Source: Chlorobium chlorochromatii
GTDB taxonomy: Bacteria > Bacteroidota > Chlorobiia > Chlorobiales > Chlorobiaceae
Assembly: GCA_020721255.1 (NCBI GenBank)
Contig: DYND01000005.1
Span: forward strand, 1 to 64,000
DNA length: 64,000 nucleotides
Direction of reading: 5' to 3'
The notes beneath the pieces are model-generated. The model was not told the origin of the DNA. It saw only the letters and a program-made list of their open reading frames with translations, and searched no databases. This document shows positions 45,421 to 56,368 of the stretch, piece by piece (the stretch's first letter is position 1; every line of letters starts with the position of its first letter). Made by a program: the position numbers and the translations under genes.

Positions 45421-46019
45421 GATTTTTGTAAAGTCAGCAGCTTTTCCAGGGCATCAGGGTAAAGAGCATGTTCACATGCAAGCACCCTCGCTGCAAGAGT
45501 CTCAGGTGTATCATCCGGTAAAACTGGCACGGTTCGCTGAAGCAGAATTTCTCCCTTGTCATACTCCTCATTGACAAAGTGCACCGTCGCTCCGGTTTCG
45601 GTTTCACCTGCTTCAAGCACTGCGGTATGAACATGTATGCCATACATCCCCTCACCACCGAATTTTGGGAGAAGAGCAGGATGAATATTGAGCATTTTGC
45701 CCGGAAATTCCGAAACAACTGCGTCCGGCACTTTGCGCATATAGCCCGCCAGCAGAATAATATCAATGTGATGCTCTTTCAGGCGTTTAACCATCGCTAA
45801 GGTAAACTCGTCAAACGAGGCGAACTGTTTTTCGGTGATATGCGCCGTTGCTATGCTGTTCTGCTCGGCAAATTCCATAGCTCCGCACTGTGCTCTGTTC
45901 GACAGGCAAAGGACGATTTCTGCCGGTAGTTGTTTGTTCCTGATCGCCTGAAAGAGTGCCTTGAAATTGCTACCGTTGCCGGAGCAGAAGACTGCGATGC
46001 GGGTTTTGTTGGTCGTCAT
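45417..46019 (-). CDS. purN: Phosphoribosylglycinamide formyltransferase
   Basis: IAVFCSGNGSNFKALFQAI; DIILLAGYMRKVPDAVV; MLNIHPALLPKFGG; ATVHFVNEEYDKGEIL. Confidence 0.96.
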   Translation of the reverse strand: MTTNKTRIAVFCSGNGSNFKALFQAIRNKQLPAEIVLCLSNRAQCGAMEFAEQNSIATAHITEKQFASFDEFTLAMVKRLKEHHIDIILLAGYMRKVPDAVVSEFPGKMLNIHPALLPKFGGEGMYGIHVHTAVLEAGETETGATVHFVNEEYDKGEILLQRTVPVLPDDTPETLAARVLACEHALYPDALEKLLTLQKS

Positions 46020-46111
46020 TGAGTGTAATGGTCTTTGATTATTTTAGTGTCGATTCATTTCTAAGTTTTTCGGAGAGTCCCTTCATTTATATCAGAATGA
46101 CACCATCGTGA

Positions 46112-46127
46112 ATTAACTTAAGTTAAT
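46112..46127. promoter_or_regulatory. 16-bp perfect palindrome upstream of the unknown three-gene operon
   Basis: attaacttaagttaat. Confidence 0.4.
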
Positions 46128-46366
46128 ATCTTAAAAAGATTTATTGATGTACTTATATCTGGTTTTAAGATCAACTATACCGCAGGCGGTGATGAAATAA
46201 ACCTTAGGAATTATATCATTTTATCATGCAAGAATACTCTTTTCCGGTTTTTTTTGAATCAGAATAGAGAATTTTTTTTAAAGGAAATAAGTTTTTAAAT
46301 TACTGTTAAAGTTACATCTAAAACCAAATACTATAATTCACCTATAATCTAACAAGGAGTCTTTTT

Positions 46367-47131
46367 ATGGATGCCATCGATAATGCTATGGGGCTAAACC
46401 AAATCGGTTTTGCAGAATTTACTGCAAGTTTGATTAACTCAACGTTTGATGCTTTGATTTCTGCTAATCTGAGGCAGATGGAAGCTTACAGCGAGTTGGT
46501 CAAAACTCTTGGTCTGACGCTTTCAGAGTATATAATGAATACTCAGGACAGTATTACAGGGGAGGAAATTTTGGGATTTCTCGAACAGGTTTTGCCAAAC
46601 TATACGGGCGAAGGTAGTAAAGTTAATGTTGGTGCTACTTTAGAAAAGACAGATGTACTTATACTAAATAAGGCACTTGCTATTACTGGCGATGAAACAC
46701 CGACGCCAGCAGTAACTGAAGCAACACCTATTACCGACTCAGCGTTTAAGGACCTTCTGCAAGCTGCAGCACGAAGAATTTCTGCCGATAAATACTCTTT
46801 TCTCCAAGAAATGGTAAAGCAGGGAATGCTAAGGCTAGTGGTTGAAACTGGTGTAATAGAAACAAAAATGACCTTTTCAACTTATAATACGGCGAGTTCA
46901 CTCAGTGAATCAACTGCATATAATCGGACACAGACTAATACAAATAATAGAAGTTCCAGAGGATTTTTGCAGACCATTTTTGGTGGCCCATCAAAGACAA
47001 AAGTCGCAACAACCTCAATACAAATTACAACAGCAAAAGCATCTGATCGAAGTTCAGATGGAACATCAGTTAATATCTTTGGTGGTGTAAAGCTCAATTT
47101 TAAAACCGATTATTTGCAACTTGGAAAGTAA
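46367..47131 (+). CDS. Uncharacterised protein, paralogous to the next ORF
   Basis: 254 aa with plausible start in a 350-bp intergenic context; N-terminal GFAEFTASLINSTFDALISANLRQMEAYSEL matches next ORF; C-terminal NIFGGVKLNFKTD. Confidence 0.85.
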   Translation: MDAIDNAMGLNQIGFAEFTASLINSTFDALISANLRQMEAYSELVKTLGLTLSEYIMNTQDSITGEEILGFLEQVLPNYTGEGSKVNVGATLEKTDVLILNKALAITGDETPTPAVTEATPITDSAFKDLLQAAARRISADKYSFLQEMVKQGMLRLVVETGVIETKMTFSTYNTASSLSESTAYNRTQTNTNNRSSRGFLQTIFGGPSKTKVATTSIQITTAKASDRSSDGTSVNIFGGVKLNFKTDYLQLGK

Positions 47132-47140
47132 GTTAAGGCA

Positions 47141-47908
47141 ATGAGTGATATAAAACTACAAGATCTGGGCATGGCAGAATTTGTTGCTGGTCTCATATCG
47201 GAAACATTCGAAGCGATCACTGCTTCGGTTGAAGATCAGATGAAGCGTGAATCTGAATTGAGAGCTGCTGTGGTTTTGACTCCACAGCAGTTTAGGAAAC
47301 AGTTTTTTTCTGATGAGAAAATACTGACGCAGATTACCGATGAGTCTTTAGAGCAGCTTTTTGGCGTGGCAGCGGATGGAAAAAATTGCATTCAACCGAA
47401 CGCATTCTATAGGCCGGCGACAAAAGTTGATGCTGAGCTGCCAGCAGTGTATGAGGCACTTCAAATCACTCTTGAAGAGGGAGATGAGAAGGATTTTATG
47501 GGAGCTGAATCTGGAGGATATCAGTTTACTGCTCAGGGTGTCAAGAAAATCAGGGAAGCGGTTATAAACAATGAGGTTGTCATGCAGCAGGATACTCTCA
47601 GGCAACTCCTTAATAGAGGCTTTCCAAGGATTCTTGTTGATTCCGGGAAAATTTTGTCAAAGGTATCTTTCAGTTTAGTTACCAATGAAACAGAAACGCC
47701 AGCAAGTGCAGAAATTAGTCCAACAGGCAAGGCAATTATTGCGTCACGCTTACAGTTGGTAAGTCGTCTTGGCTTGAAACGTTCCAATCTGGTGAATCCT
47801 GCGCTACAGTTCAAGATAAAGACCGCTGATGCTACTGCTGATTCAACACAAACATCAACAGCTAATCTTTATGGTGAAGTAGAGATCCATTTTAAAACGG
47901 TTTTCTAA
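47141..47908 (+). CDS. Uncharacterised protein, paralogous to the preceding ORF
   Basis: 255 aa; GMAEFVAGLISETFEAITASVEDQMKRESEL; C-terminal NLYGEVEIHFKTV; 9 nt after ORF1. Confidence 0.85.
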   Translation: MSDIKLQDLGMAEFVAGLISETFEAITASVEDQMKRESELRAAVVLTPQQFRKQFFSDEKILTQITDESLEQLFGVAADGKNCIQPNAFYRPATKVDAELPAVYEALQITLEEGDEKDFMGAESGGYQFTAQGVKKIREAVINNEVVMQQDTLRQLLNRGFPRILVDSGKILSKVSFSLVTNETETPASAEISPTGKAIIASRLQLVSRLGLKRSNLVNPALQFKIKTADATADSTQTSTANLYGEVEIHFKTVF

Positions 47909-48591
47909 TGGCGGAAACGATCAAGGTGACTGATTCAATCCGTGACTTTTCTAAGTTGCTTTACGCTGAAACAGTTTCATCGGTAGAACAAATTTTTGAT
48001 GAAAATTCGGCGTACTCAGATTTAAAGCTTTCCGGTGTAAGGGTTTGTTGCGGTACGGAATCGATTAATCATAATCATTCACAATACTTTTTGCCTGAAA
48101 CTACTCCTTGGCTGGTGGAGTTGTATTTCGGGTTGCAAATGCTGGGAGAACGAAAGGATGAGAGTATACTTTTTCTTTCCGAACCAAGCAGTTGTGTTGC
48201 AGCTTGGCCATGTGATGTGTTACAGGGGATAGAAAAAAAATGGGTTGCTACTCTTGCTTTGTCAGGTGTTAACTCGGTTGCTCGATTGGCTGCGATCTCT
48301 CACGAGCAGTTACTTGTTTTTAAACAACAGTTCCGTTCAAATAGGGTTTTTGAGTTTTACAGGAAAGCCCAGATTGCCCTTCAGCCCTCTCCTTTTCTCC
48401 CAGTGACTGCTCTTGATTCTATGAAATTTTTTGAAATTCTTTCTCTTTCTACCGAAAGGATGCTCTCAATTGCACCGGCGTTAACCACTCGGGATGTTTT
48501 AAATATCACCGCTTTTTTGGGTGGGCTTGCCGCAGTGATAAAAGATCGTTATCTCAAGCCAAAAACGTTACGAGAATTTCTGAATTCGTAA
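47908..48591 (+). CDS. Uncharacterised protein, third member of the operon, with a helix-hairpin-helix-like segment
   Basis: 227 aa; start overlaps previous stop (TAATG); N-terminal IRDFSKLLYAETVSSVEQIFDE; WVATLALSGVNSVARLAAISHEQLLVF. Confidence 0.8.
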   Translation: MAETIKVTDSIRDFSKLLYAETVSSVEQIFDENSAYSDLKLSGVRVCCGTESINHNHSQYFLPETTPWLVELYFGLQMLGERKDESILFLSEPSSCVAAWPCDVLQGIEKKWVATLALSGVNSVARLAAISHEQLLVFKQQFRSNRVFEFYRKAQIALQPSPFLPVTALDSMKFFEILSLSTERMLSIAPALTTRDVLNITAFLGGLAAVIKDRYLKPKTLREFLNS

Positions 48592-48739
48592 CTCTATGAT
48601 GTATTGAAGGTTTTTCAAAAAGCTGATTTTCTTTCTTGTGGTCATGATAAGGAAGATGCGCTGTACGTGGTAGAGAGTTCAGCCAAGTCATTCCCGGCGA
48701 AAATATGTTGCCTTAAAGAAAAATAACCAGAGATTGATT

Positions 48740-49228
48740 ATGAAAACGCTTTACATCGTTCGTCATGCTAAAGCAGGAAGCTCGCATTCCGGTGATTTTG
48801 AGCGGATGCTCAATGAGGCGGGACTAAAAGCTGCCCATGTTATGGGTGAGTTGCTGGAGGAGAAGGGCGTTGTGCCGGATTTGGTTATTGCCAGTCCTGC
48901 AGTGAGGGCGCTCAGGACGTCAGAGATTTTTTGCGAGATTCTTGGATATCCGGTGGAGCGTCTTGAGCAGCGGATGGAGATATACGAGGGCGGTGCTTTA
49001 CGACTTATGAGTATTCTTCAACAGGTTGGCGATAGCCACAATACGGTTCTGATGTTTGGGCATAATCCGACTATGACCTTATTGGTCAGCTTGCTTGCCG
49101 GCAGTGATCATGAAAGCATGGCAACGTGTGGGGTGGTGCGGCTTGACTATGATGGTGATGTGTGGAGCGATTTATGTTCGGGAAGTTGCAGGCAGGCGTG
49201 GTATGATTATCCTAAATTGCATCAGTAG
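48740..49228 (+). CDS. sixA: Histidine phosphatase family protein (SixA-like)
   Basis: MKTLYIVRHAKAGSS RHG motif; FGHNPTMTLLVS. Confidence 0.88.
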   Translation: MKTLYIVRHAKAGSSHSGDFERMLNEAGLKAAHVMGELLEEKGVVPDLVIASPAVRALRTSEIFCEILGYPVERLEQRMEIYEGGALRLMSILQQVGDSHNTVLMFGHNPTMTLLVSLLAGSDHESMATCGVVRLDYDGDVWSDLCSGSCRQAWYDYPKLHQ

Positions 49229-49233
49229 AGCAG

Positions 49234-50235
49234 TTAATCGCGCTCTGGTTTCGGTTCCCGAGTCATCAGCTCTAAAATAGCTTGTTGTGCTGGCTTGGCT
49301 TCAAAGAGCATTTGATATACGGCTTTGGTAATCGGCATGTCAATGCCAACTGAAAGGCTCAATTCATAAACAGCTTTAGTACTGTGAACGCCCTCGGCAA
49401 TCATGTTCATTGAGTTTATGATGTCGTCAAGCGAGCGGCCACGACCAATTTCCTCTCCAACAAAACGGTTACGGCTGTGACGGCTTAAACAGGTAACTAC
49501 CAAATCGCCAATTCCTGCAAGACCGGATATGGTGACGTTTTCCCCACCAAGTTTGCAGCCAAGTCGTGATATTTCAGTGAGTCCTCTGGTTATGAGCGCT
49601 GCTTTGGCATTATCGCCAAACCCGACACCATCAGAAATTCCTGCAGCAATGGCGATGATGTTTTTTACTGAACCGGCGATTTCAACGCCAATGATGTCGG
49701 TGTTGACGTACACGCGAAAGCGCTTGGTATGGAACACCTCCTGCACTTTTTGTGCTGTAGAGAGTGAGATTGATGATGCTACCACCGTGGTTGGTTGATC
49801 TTGCGATACCTCTTCAGCATGGCTTGGTCCATAAAGTGCCGCAACCTGTGATTCCTGGAGATCCGGGAGTACATCAAGCAGCACTTCCGACATACGTTTA
49901 CCGGTGCCGACTTCAATGCCTTTCGCGACGTTGACAATGATTTTGCCACGCATTGAGAGATCACTGAAGTTCTGGGCGGTTTCCCGCAGTGCTTGTGATG
50001 GTACTGCCGTCACAATTATCTCAGCCCAGCTTATTAACAGTGGTAGATGATGGGTGATCTGTAACGTTTCCGGAAAAGGTATGCCTTTGAGATAACGCAG
50101 GTTCTGGCGTTCAGCATCGAGCATAAACGCAAACTCCGGGCGGTGCGCCCAGAGCCTGACTTGATACCCTTTTTTTGCGAGAAGTACGGCAAGGGTGGTT
50201 CCCCAACTGCCAGCTCCCAGAACTGCAATATTCAT
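49234..50235 (-). CDS. gpsA: Glycerol-3-phosphate dehydrogenase [NAD(P)+]
   Basis: [60 protein letters not shown]. Confidence 0.97.
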   Translation of the reverse strand: MNIAVLGAGSWGTTLAVLLAKKGYQVRLWAHRPEFAFMLDAERQNLRYLKGIPFPETLQITHHLPLLISWAEIIVTAVPSQALRETAQNFSDLSMRGKIIVNVAKGIEVGTGKRMSEVLLDVLPDLQESQVAALYGPSHAEEVSQDQPTTVVASSISLSTAQKVQEVFHTKRFRVYVNTDIIGVEIAGSVKNIIAIAAGISDGVGFGDNAKAALITRGLTEISRLGCKLGGENVTISGLAGIGDLVVTCLSRHSRNRFVGEEIGRGRSLDDIINSMNMIAEGVHSTKAVYELSLSVGIDMPITKAVYQMLFEAKPAQQAILELMTREPKPERD

Positions 50236-50254
50236 CAGAATCTTGTGTAGCTCA

Positions 50255-50959
50255 TTAATGCTTGCCGAAGGTAATACGGTTTTCCGTGCCTGAAATCAGT
50301 CTTCTGATATTGGCTCGGTGGGTATAGAGAATGGCAATAGCAACAATAAGCCCAAAAATCATTAAGTGATAGTCGAGGCTGTCGTGAAAAAAAACTTTCG
50401 ATCCAAAAAGTTTAATGTAATAGTCGAGTCCGCCGCCAAGTTCAAAAATATATTTACGTATGGCAATAATCAATGGAAACGCAACTGCTGCAAGCATTGA
50501 TGCCACTGAAACATGGCGTGAAATATAGACGGTCAGCAAGAAAATAGCAATCACCATTAACATGCTTATCGGCGCAATACCAATAAGCATTCCGGCTGCT
50601 GTACTGACACCTTTGCCGCCTTTAAAGCCGGCAAAAAGGGTGAAAACGTGACCGATAACGGCGCTGATACCGGCAAGAAGCCGCAAAGCAACATCATTGA
50701 GATCAGGAAAAACGTCAATCGGATGATGACGGAAAAAAGCGACAACAGAAACTGCGGCAACAATGCCCTTGATAATATCAATCAATGTTACGGTTAAGCC
50801 GGCCTTCCAGCCAAGTACTCTGAAGGCATTCGTTCCTCCGGCATTGCCGCTGCCGAAGTTCCGGATATCAATCCCCTTGAGCATTTTTCCAGCCATGAGA
50901 CTGGTTGGAATGGAGCCGATAATATAGCTCACCACTAAAATGGTCAGTAACGTTAACAT
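50255..50959 (-). CDS. plsY: Glycerol-3-phosphate acyltransferase PlsY
   Basis: [56 protein letters not shown]. Confidence 0.96.
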   Translation of the reverse strand: MLTLLTILVVSYIIGSIPTSLMAGKMLKGIDIRNFGSGNAGGTNAFRVLGWKAGLTVTLIDIIKGIVAAVSVVAFFRHHPIDVFPDLNDVALRLLAGISAVIGHVFTLFAGFKGGKGVSTAAGMLIGIAPISMLMVIAIFLLTVYISRHVSVASMLAAVAFPLIIAIRKYIFELGGGLDYYIKLFGSKVFFHDSLDYHLMIFGLIVAIAILYTHRANIRRLISGTENRITFGKH

Positions 50960-50974
50960 AATCGGTTCGGATTA

Positions 50975-51964
50975 TCAGATTCTGGATACTTTTCCAATAA
51001 TGTACGCATTTTCACCTTCAGATTTCAAGCGGGCGAGTATGCCATCCACTGCATTTTTATCGACAATCATCACAAGACCAACGCCAAGATTAAACGTGCG
51101 GCGCATATCCTCTTCCGGTACGTTGCCCTCTTTGCGGATAATGTCGAAAATCACTGGTTCCGCCCATGCGTTCCATTCAACATCGAGCTTTAAACCGTCA
51201 GGCACAATGCGCATGGTGTTGCCCATGAGTCCGCCACCAGTAATGTGCGACAGCCCGTGAATATCTTCTGACCCGAAGAAAGGTTCAATAACAGGGAGAT
51301 AGGAACGGTGGATTTTCAGCAGCGCCTCGCCAACGGTGCCTTCAAGTCCGGAAAATGTCTGGTGCATCCTGCCATCCAGCACTTTTCGTGCGAGCGAGTA
51401 GCCGTTGGTGTGCAGGCCGGTTGATGGCAGCCCCAGCATAACGTCATCAGCCTTGACTGAAGAGCCGTTAATGATTTTTTCATGATCCACGACACCCACA
51501 ATGGAGCCGGCAAGGTCAAAATCTCTCTCCTGATAGAGTCCGGGCATTTCAGCGGTTTCGCCACCAATCAGGGCACATCCGTTTTCGCGACAGGCATTCA
51601 CCATGCCGGTTACCACTGATGCCGCAATATCGGGCGTCAGTTTTCCACAAGCGTAGTAATCGAGAAAGAAGAGCGGCTTTGCGCCACAGACAAGAATATC
51701 GTTCACACAGTGGTTGACGAGGCATGAGCCGACGGTATTGTACTGTCCAAGTTCAATGGCAATTTTCAGTTTCGTGCCAACGCCGTCAATACTGCTGACG
51801 AGTACTGGTTTTTTATATTGAGCAAAATCAGGTAGAAAAAAACCGCCGAAAGCTCCAATATCCGTGATGACTCCGGGCGTAAAGGTCTGGCGAACTTGTG
51901 GTTTAATCATGCGGACAAACTCTTCGCCTGCACTGATATCGACTCCGGCTTTTTTGTAATCCAT
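50975..51964 (-). CDS. purM: Phosphoribosylformylglycinamidine cyclo-ligase
   Basis: [55 protein letters not shown]. Confidence 0.97.
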   Translation of the reverse strand: MDYKKAGVDISAGEEFVRMIKPQVRQTFTPGVITDIGAFGGFFLPDFAQYKKPVLVSSIDGVGTKLKIAIELGQYNTVGSCLVNHCVNDILVCGAKPLFFLDYYACGKLTPDIAASVVTGMVNACRENGCALIGGETAEMPGLYQERDFDLAGSIVGVVDHEKIINGSSVKADDVMLGLPSTGLHTNGYSLARKVLDGRMHQTFSGLEGTVGEALLKIHRSYLPVIEPFFGSEDIHGLSHITGGGLMGNTMRIVPDGLKLDVEWNAWAEPVIFDIIRKEGNVPEEDMRRTFNLGVGLVMIVDKNAVDGILARLKSEGENAYIIGKVSRI

Positions 51965-52031
51965 AGGGTTTTACCTCTTAATTCCTTAACGTTTCTTAAC
52001 CGCACTTAACAATTAACGTGCTGCTATAGCT

Positions 52032-53441
52032 TTATTTAGCTGGTATTTCAAAAATGCAATGATTTTCTGGAGTACAGAAAAACTCTTTGTGGAGATTATT
52101 CACCGCCGTTGCAACTTCAGGTTCTTCGACCACAAAGCCGACGTTAATTTCCGAAGCTCCCTGGGATATCATTCTGAGATTGACATCTTTCAATGCACTG
52201 AAAATTCTGCCTGCAACACCGCGTGACATGCGGAGATTATCGCCGACAACGCTGATGGTTGCGACGTTGTGTTCTATCTCAACATCACCAAACTGTTTCA
52301 AATCCTGAATCAGTTCGTTGCTGAAACTTTTATCGTCAACGGTGAGCGACACGGAAACTTCGCTGGTTGAAATCATCTCAACAGAAACGCTGTAACGGGC
52401 AAAGACATCGAAAAGCTGATTCATAAAGCCGTGCCGACCCATCATGCGGTTCGAGCGGATGTTGATGATGCACTGTCCTTTTTTTACAGCAATGGATTTC
52501 ACAAGACCTTCGTAGCTCATTCCCGAAAGTCGCTCAGGGTCGTTGGTAATAATGGTGCCTTTGGCGTCAGGGCAGATCGAGTTCAGCACATAGACCGGAA
52601 TATTTTTCTGGACGGCTGGTGCAATGGTGTCGGGGTGGAGCACTTTGGCACCGAGATAGGCAAGTTCAGCCGCTTCCGAAAAGGTCATTACCCTGATGCT
52701 CCGAGCGTCGGGGACAAGTCGTGGATCACAGGTCATAACTCCATCAACATCGGTCCAAATCTCTATGGCGTTGTCGTTGAGCCATGCGCCAAGCAGTGCG
52801 GCTGAAAAGTCGGAGCCGCCACGCCCAAGTGTTGTTGTGCGGCCATCTTTTGTTGCGCCGATGTAGCCTTGTGTAATAACCGTGGTGCCGGCATCAAGCA
52901 GCGGTTTAATAATGCGGTGAACATTTGCGTCGCATACGTCGTCAAGCGGACGAGCAAAGCCGAAATTATCGTCGGTAATCATCACGGTACGAACATCAAC
53001 CCATGCAACGTTATGCCCGCGCTCCTGCATGGCTGCGGCAAATACGGTTGTTGAGAGCAGTTCACCGAATGAGCAGAACATATCTTTAGAGCGTTCAGTG
53101 AGTTCGCCCACAATATCAACGCCCTTGATAAGTAGCTCCAGGCGATTGGCAAATTGTTCAATGGTAACGGCAAGCTCAGCTTTCAGTTCCGATCCACTGA
53201 TAAGCTCATCAACAAGGTTGATGTGGAATGCACGCACTTCAGCGGCAAGCGCCATTGCTTCATCAAGAGCGCTGCGTCCGGCAGCATCGGCGATATGGAC
53301 AAGTTTATTGGTAATGCCGCTGCATGCGCTCAGTACTACAAGCGGTGTCTGTTTTTTTTCTTCTCGGGCAACAATGGAAATAGCCTGCTGCATAGCTCGG
53401 GACGTTCCTACTGATGTCCCGCCAAATTTCATGACCGCCAT
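52032..53441 (-). CDS. lysC: Aspartate kinase
   Basis: [37 protein letters not shown]-terminal ACT domains. Confidence 0.95.
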   Translation of the reverse strand: MAVMKFGGTSVGTSRAMQQAISIVAREEKKQTPLVVLSACSGITNKLVHIADAAGRSALDEAMALAAEVRAFHINLVDELISGSELKAELAVTIEQFANRLELLIKGVDIVGELTERSKDMFCSFGELLSTTVFAAAMQERGHNVAWVDVRTVMITDDNFGFARPLDDVCDANVHRIIKPLLDAGTTVITQGYIGATKDGRTTTLGRGGSDFSAALLGAWLNDNAIEIWTDVDGVMTCDPRLVPDARSIRVMTFSEAAELAYLGAKVLHPDTIAPAVQKNIPVYVLNSICPDAKGTIITNDPERLSGMSYEGLVKSIAVKKGQCIINIRSNRMMGRHGFMNQLFDVFARYSVSVEMISTSEVSVSLTVDDKSFSNELIQDLKQFGDVEIEHNVATISVVGDNLRMSRGVAGRIFSALKDVNLRMISQGASEINVGFVVEEPEVATAVNNLHKEFFCTPENHCIFEIPAK

Positions 53442-53479
53442 AGTTTTTTAATACATTTGTTAACTGGTATATTTTCTGT

Positions 53480-54097
53480 ATGAACAGAGTCCGTTATATA
53501 TCTCCGACCACTATCTGGCGACTACTTGCCAGAAACGCAATACTCTTCGGCGTGGTTGCATGTACCATTTTTGGTATGAGCAGTTGCCAAAGTGTACGAA
53601 CAGGTTCGGGATATCATTATGAGGATAAATATAGCTTAAAAAAGAGAAAATCGAACATCTCCTGCAGGCTGGAAGCTGGTGGTGCTGCGGTCATTAAACC
53701 ATTGCCGCTGAAGGTGCAGCAACAATCATTCGACCATCTGTTTTTCTCCATTGACGGGTTGTTAGGCGCCGCTTATCGCAGTGGGGAAAGTACGCCTGAC
53801 GGTTTCGATTGTTCCGGCTTTGTTCAATACCTTTATCTGCAGGAGTTTGGCATGATTCTGCCACGTACAGCCGGAGAGCTTGCCGCCTTTGGGGCGCTTG
53901 TTACCGGTATGAATGTGAGGCGAGGCGACCTTGTTTTTTTCAGCATTGATGGCAATCGGATTGATCACGTCGGCATTATGATTGATAGCCGCCGTTTTGC
54001 TCATGCTGCAAGTAGTGGCGTGCGGCTGGATAATCTTTTCGCTCCCTATTATCAAAAGCGATACGCTTTTGGCTCGCGCTTGATAACGCCCTACTGA
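53480..54097 (+). CDS. NlpC/P60 family cell-wall hydrolase (lipoprotein-like)
   Basis: YRSGESTPDGFDCSGFVQYLYLQEFGMILPRTAGELA; DHVGIMIDSRRFAHAAS. Confidence 0.93.
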   Translation: MNRVRYISPTTIWRLLARNAILFGVVACTIFGMSSCQSVRTGSGYHYEDKYSLKKRKSNISCRLEAGGAAVIKPLPLKVQQQSFDHLFFSIDGLLGAAYRSGESTPDGFDCSGFVQYLYLQEFGMILPRTAGELAAFGALVTGMNVRRGDLVFFSIDGNRIDHVGIMIDSRRFAHAASSGVRLDNLFAPYYQKRYAFGSRLITPY

Positions 54098-54160
54098 GCC
54101 GTATTGCAAGTTGAAATCAAACTTTCGGAAACCTGACACGAAGGGTGGAGAATGCAACCA

Positions 54161-54448
54161 TCACCGATTCAAAACATGCAATACCGTTTCAGGAGACTTT
54201 CTGACTAAATTGAGCAAGACAAGTGCCGGACCTTGGGGCTTTCGGTCACCTCGTTCCCAATGCCTCAACGTTGCTACACTAATGCCAAATGCTGCAGCGA
54301 ATTCCTCCTGAGTCAATTCTGTTTTTTGCCTGATACTTTTCACGTTGACCGGTTCCGGGTGGAATTCCCTGACCGCCACCTTTTTTCCCTGTGCATATTC
54401 AACAGCCTCTTCCAGACTCTTTTTTATACTCTCAAATGCGTTATCCAT
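54161..54448 (-). CDS. NadS-like HTH antitoxin, apparently without an adjacent toxin
   Basis: VKSIRQKTELTQEEFAAAFGISVATLRHWERGDRKPQGPALVLLNLVRKSPETVLHVL. Confidence 0.8.
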   Translation of the reverse strand: MDNAFESIKKSLEEAVEYAQGKKVAVREFHPEPVNVKSIRQKTELTQEEFAAAFGISVATLRHWERGDRKPQGPALVLLNLVRKSPETVLHVLNR

Positions 54449-54637
54449 GTTTACCCTTGTAAGTTTTTTATGCGTATTATCACAATATAGTGATCGTTCA
54501 GGTTATCACTCGATAACCGAAATGTCAACAGGACTGCACACTGTGTTTACAAATGACACCCTTTCAGGGCGACAGATACCAACAAATGGGTGCAGCCCAT
54601 CGAAAAGCAATTACATCCATATTGTACTCTGCACGAA

Positions 54638-55563
54638 ATGAAAAGCATTCCTCATCCAATTCAATATCAAGGAAGCAAGCGCAACTTGGCTCACGTGATT
54701 TTGCGCTATATCCCCCAAAATGTCGAGTGCCTTATTGAGCCATTTGCTGGCTCTGCCGCAATCACTATTGCCGCTGCCGCTCGTCAGTTGGCAAAAGGAT
54801 ATCTCATCAATGATCTGAACAAGCCATTAGCCGAATTATTGCGCTTAATTGTTGAGTTTCCGATTGATACTGCATCCTTCTATGAGAAGGTATGGAATGA
54901 GCAGCATGGCGACTCCGTGGAACACTACTACAGGATTCGTGCAGAGTTCAACCGAACACAAGATCCTCGTCTTTTCCTCTATTTGTTGGCAAGATGCGTC
55001 AAAGGTTCCGTTCGATATAATGCTGATGGGATGTTCAATCAAAGCCCTGACAAACGACGTCATGGAACCCAACCTCAAACCATGCGCACAAATATTTATG
55101 GCGTTTCGAGCTTGCTTAAAAACAAGACTGGATTCTCCTCGCAGAATTTCAGAGAGATATTGGCAAAAGCTGAAAAAAACGATCTGGTTTATATGGATCC
55201 GCTCTATCAAGGAGTATGTGGGGATCGTGATTCCCGTTATTTTTCCTGTATTGATCATGAAGAATTTATCACTGCCCTTATTGAGCTGAACAGACGCTAA
55301 ATCCCATATATCGTCAGCTATGACGGGCGCAGAGGGGAGAAAATATTCGGAGTATACTGCCTGAATTCCTTGAGCTTACTCGTGTTGAACTTGAAGCAGG
55401 ACGTTCGAGCCAGGCAACGTTACTTGGACGCGATGAAGTTACCTTTGAATCCTTATACCTTTCGCCCGCATTGACAGCGAAGCTCAATCACAAATCGGTC
55501 GATTACCATCAACTGAAAATGCAGCAGTACGCTTTGCTCGAATCTGATATCGAATATGCCTGA
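54638..55563 (+). pseudogene. DNA adenine methylase (D12 class), disrupted
   Basis: IQYQGSKRNLAHVILRYIP...EPFAGSAAITIAAAA...NDLVYMDPLYQG intact to stop at 55300; homology continues as IPYIVSYDGRRGEK after the stop, then in another frame LPEFLELTRVELEAGRSSQATLLGRDEVTFESLYLSP. Confidence 0.85.
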
Positions 55564-55720
55564 ATTTCCAAAAGATTTTATTGATCTCTGCCATTCAGTT
55601 ACTGCCAAACGCCCCAAAACGGTCATTGACCATATTCTGGAATATGGTTTTATAACAACCGAGGATTTAAGTCAAGCGTCAAAGAAAATATCACTAATAT
55701 ATTGTAAGAAAAAGAGTTAG
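55556..55720 (+). pseudogene. Remnant of a downstream restriction endonuclease-type gene
   Basis: MPEFPKDFIDLCHSVTAKRPKTVIDHILEYGFITTEDLSQASKKISLIYCKKKS*, starts overlapping the MTase stop, truncated after ~40 family-like residues. Confidence 0.5.
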
Positions 55721-56119
55721 TTAAAAATTCAGTTGTTTGTAATTTCCGAACAACTGCCAATCACGGTAAAGAATAGTCGATAGCGCACTATGCTTTGCCA
55801 CTGATATTGGCTATTAGTTTTCGTGTGCGCAATATGAGTGGGACGCAGTTCAGACAACAACAAAACTTCCGTGTCAGTACAAAAGTACAATAAACCAGTG
55901 GAGCTGATCTGGAATTTCAGAGTATTTTGTTTTAATGATCATCCAATATATATTTATGGATGTGAAGAGCCGACACGCCACATCAATGGCATACGTTGGG
56001 TATGGCAGATTGATTCTGCCTGAAATTATACAATGCAGCGGCACCTCAAGCCAAAAAAACGAACTATAAAGACGATTCTCAAGTAGAGTGCGGGTCTTGT
56101 TAAAATATGGAGGTATCTC

Positions 56120-56368
56120 ATGACTCAAGTTATTGTTTGCAATATCGAAGATGACATAAACGTCCTTCTTAAAGTGCGCGCTACCCGGCATGGCTGGAGT
56201 ATGGAGGAAGAGGTTCGTCAGATTCTGCGCGGTGCTGTCAGCAACGTAGGGCAAACTCGTCCAGGACTTGGCTCAAGCATTGCTGCCCGGTTTGAGGGCA
56301 TAGGCCTGACCGAGCCGTTACCTGAACTCCATGGAAACGCCATTGAACCGATGGGCTTTGGTTCATGA
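56120..56368 (+). CDS. vapB: FitA/VapB-like ribbon-helix-helix antitoxin
   Basis: VIVCNIEDDINVLLKVRATRHGWSMEEEVRQILRGAV; 4-nt overlap with PIN toxin. Confidence 0.88.
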   Translation: MTQVIVCNIEDDINVLLKVRATRHGWSMEEEVRQILRGAVSNVGQTRPGLGSSIAARFEGIGLTEPLPELHGNAIEPMGFGS

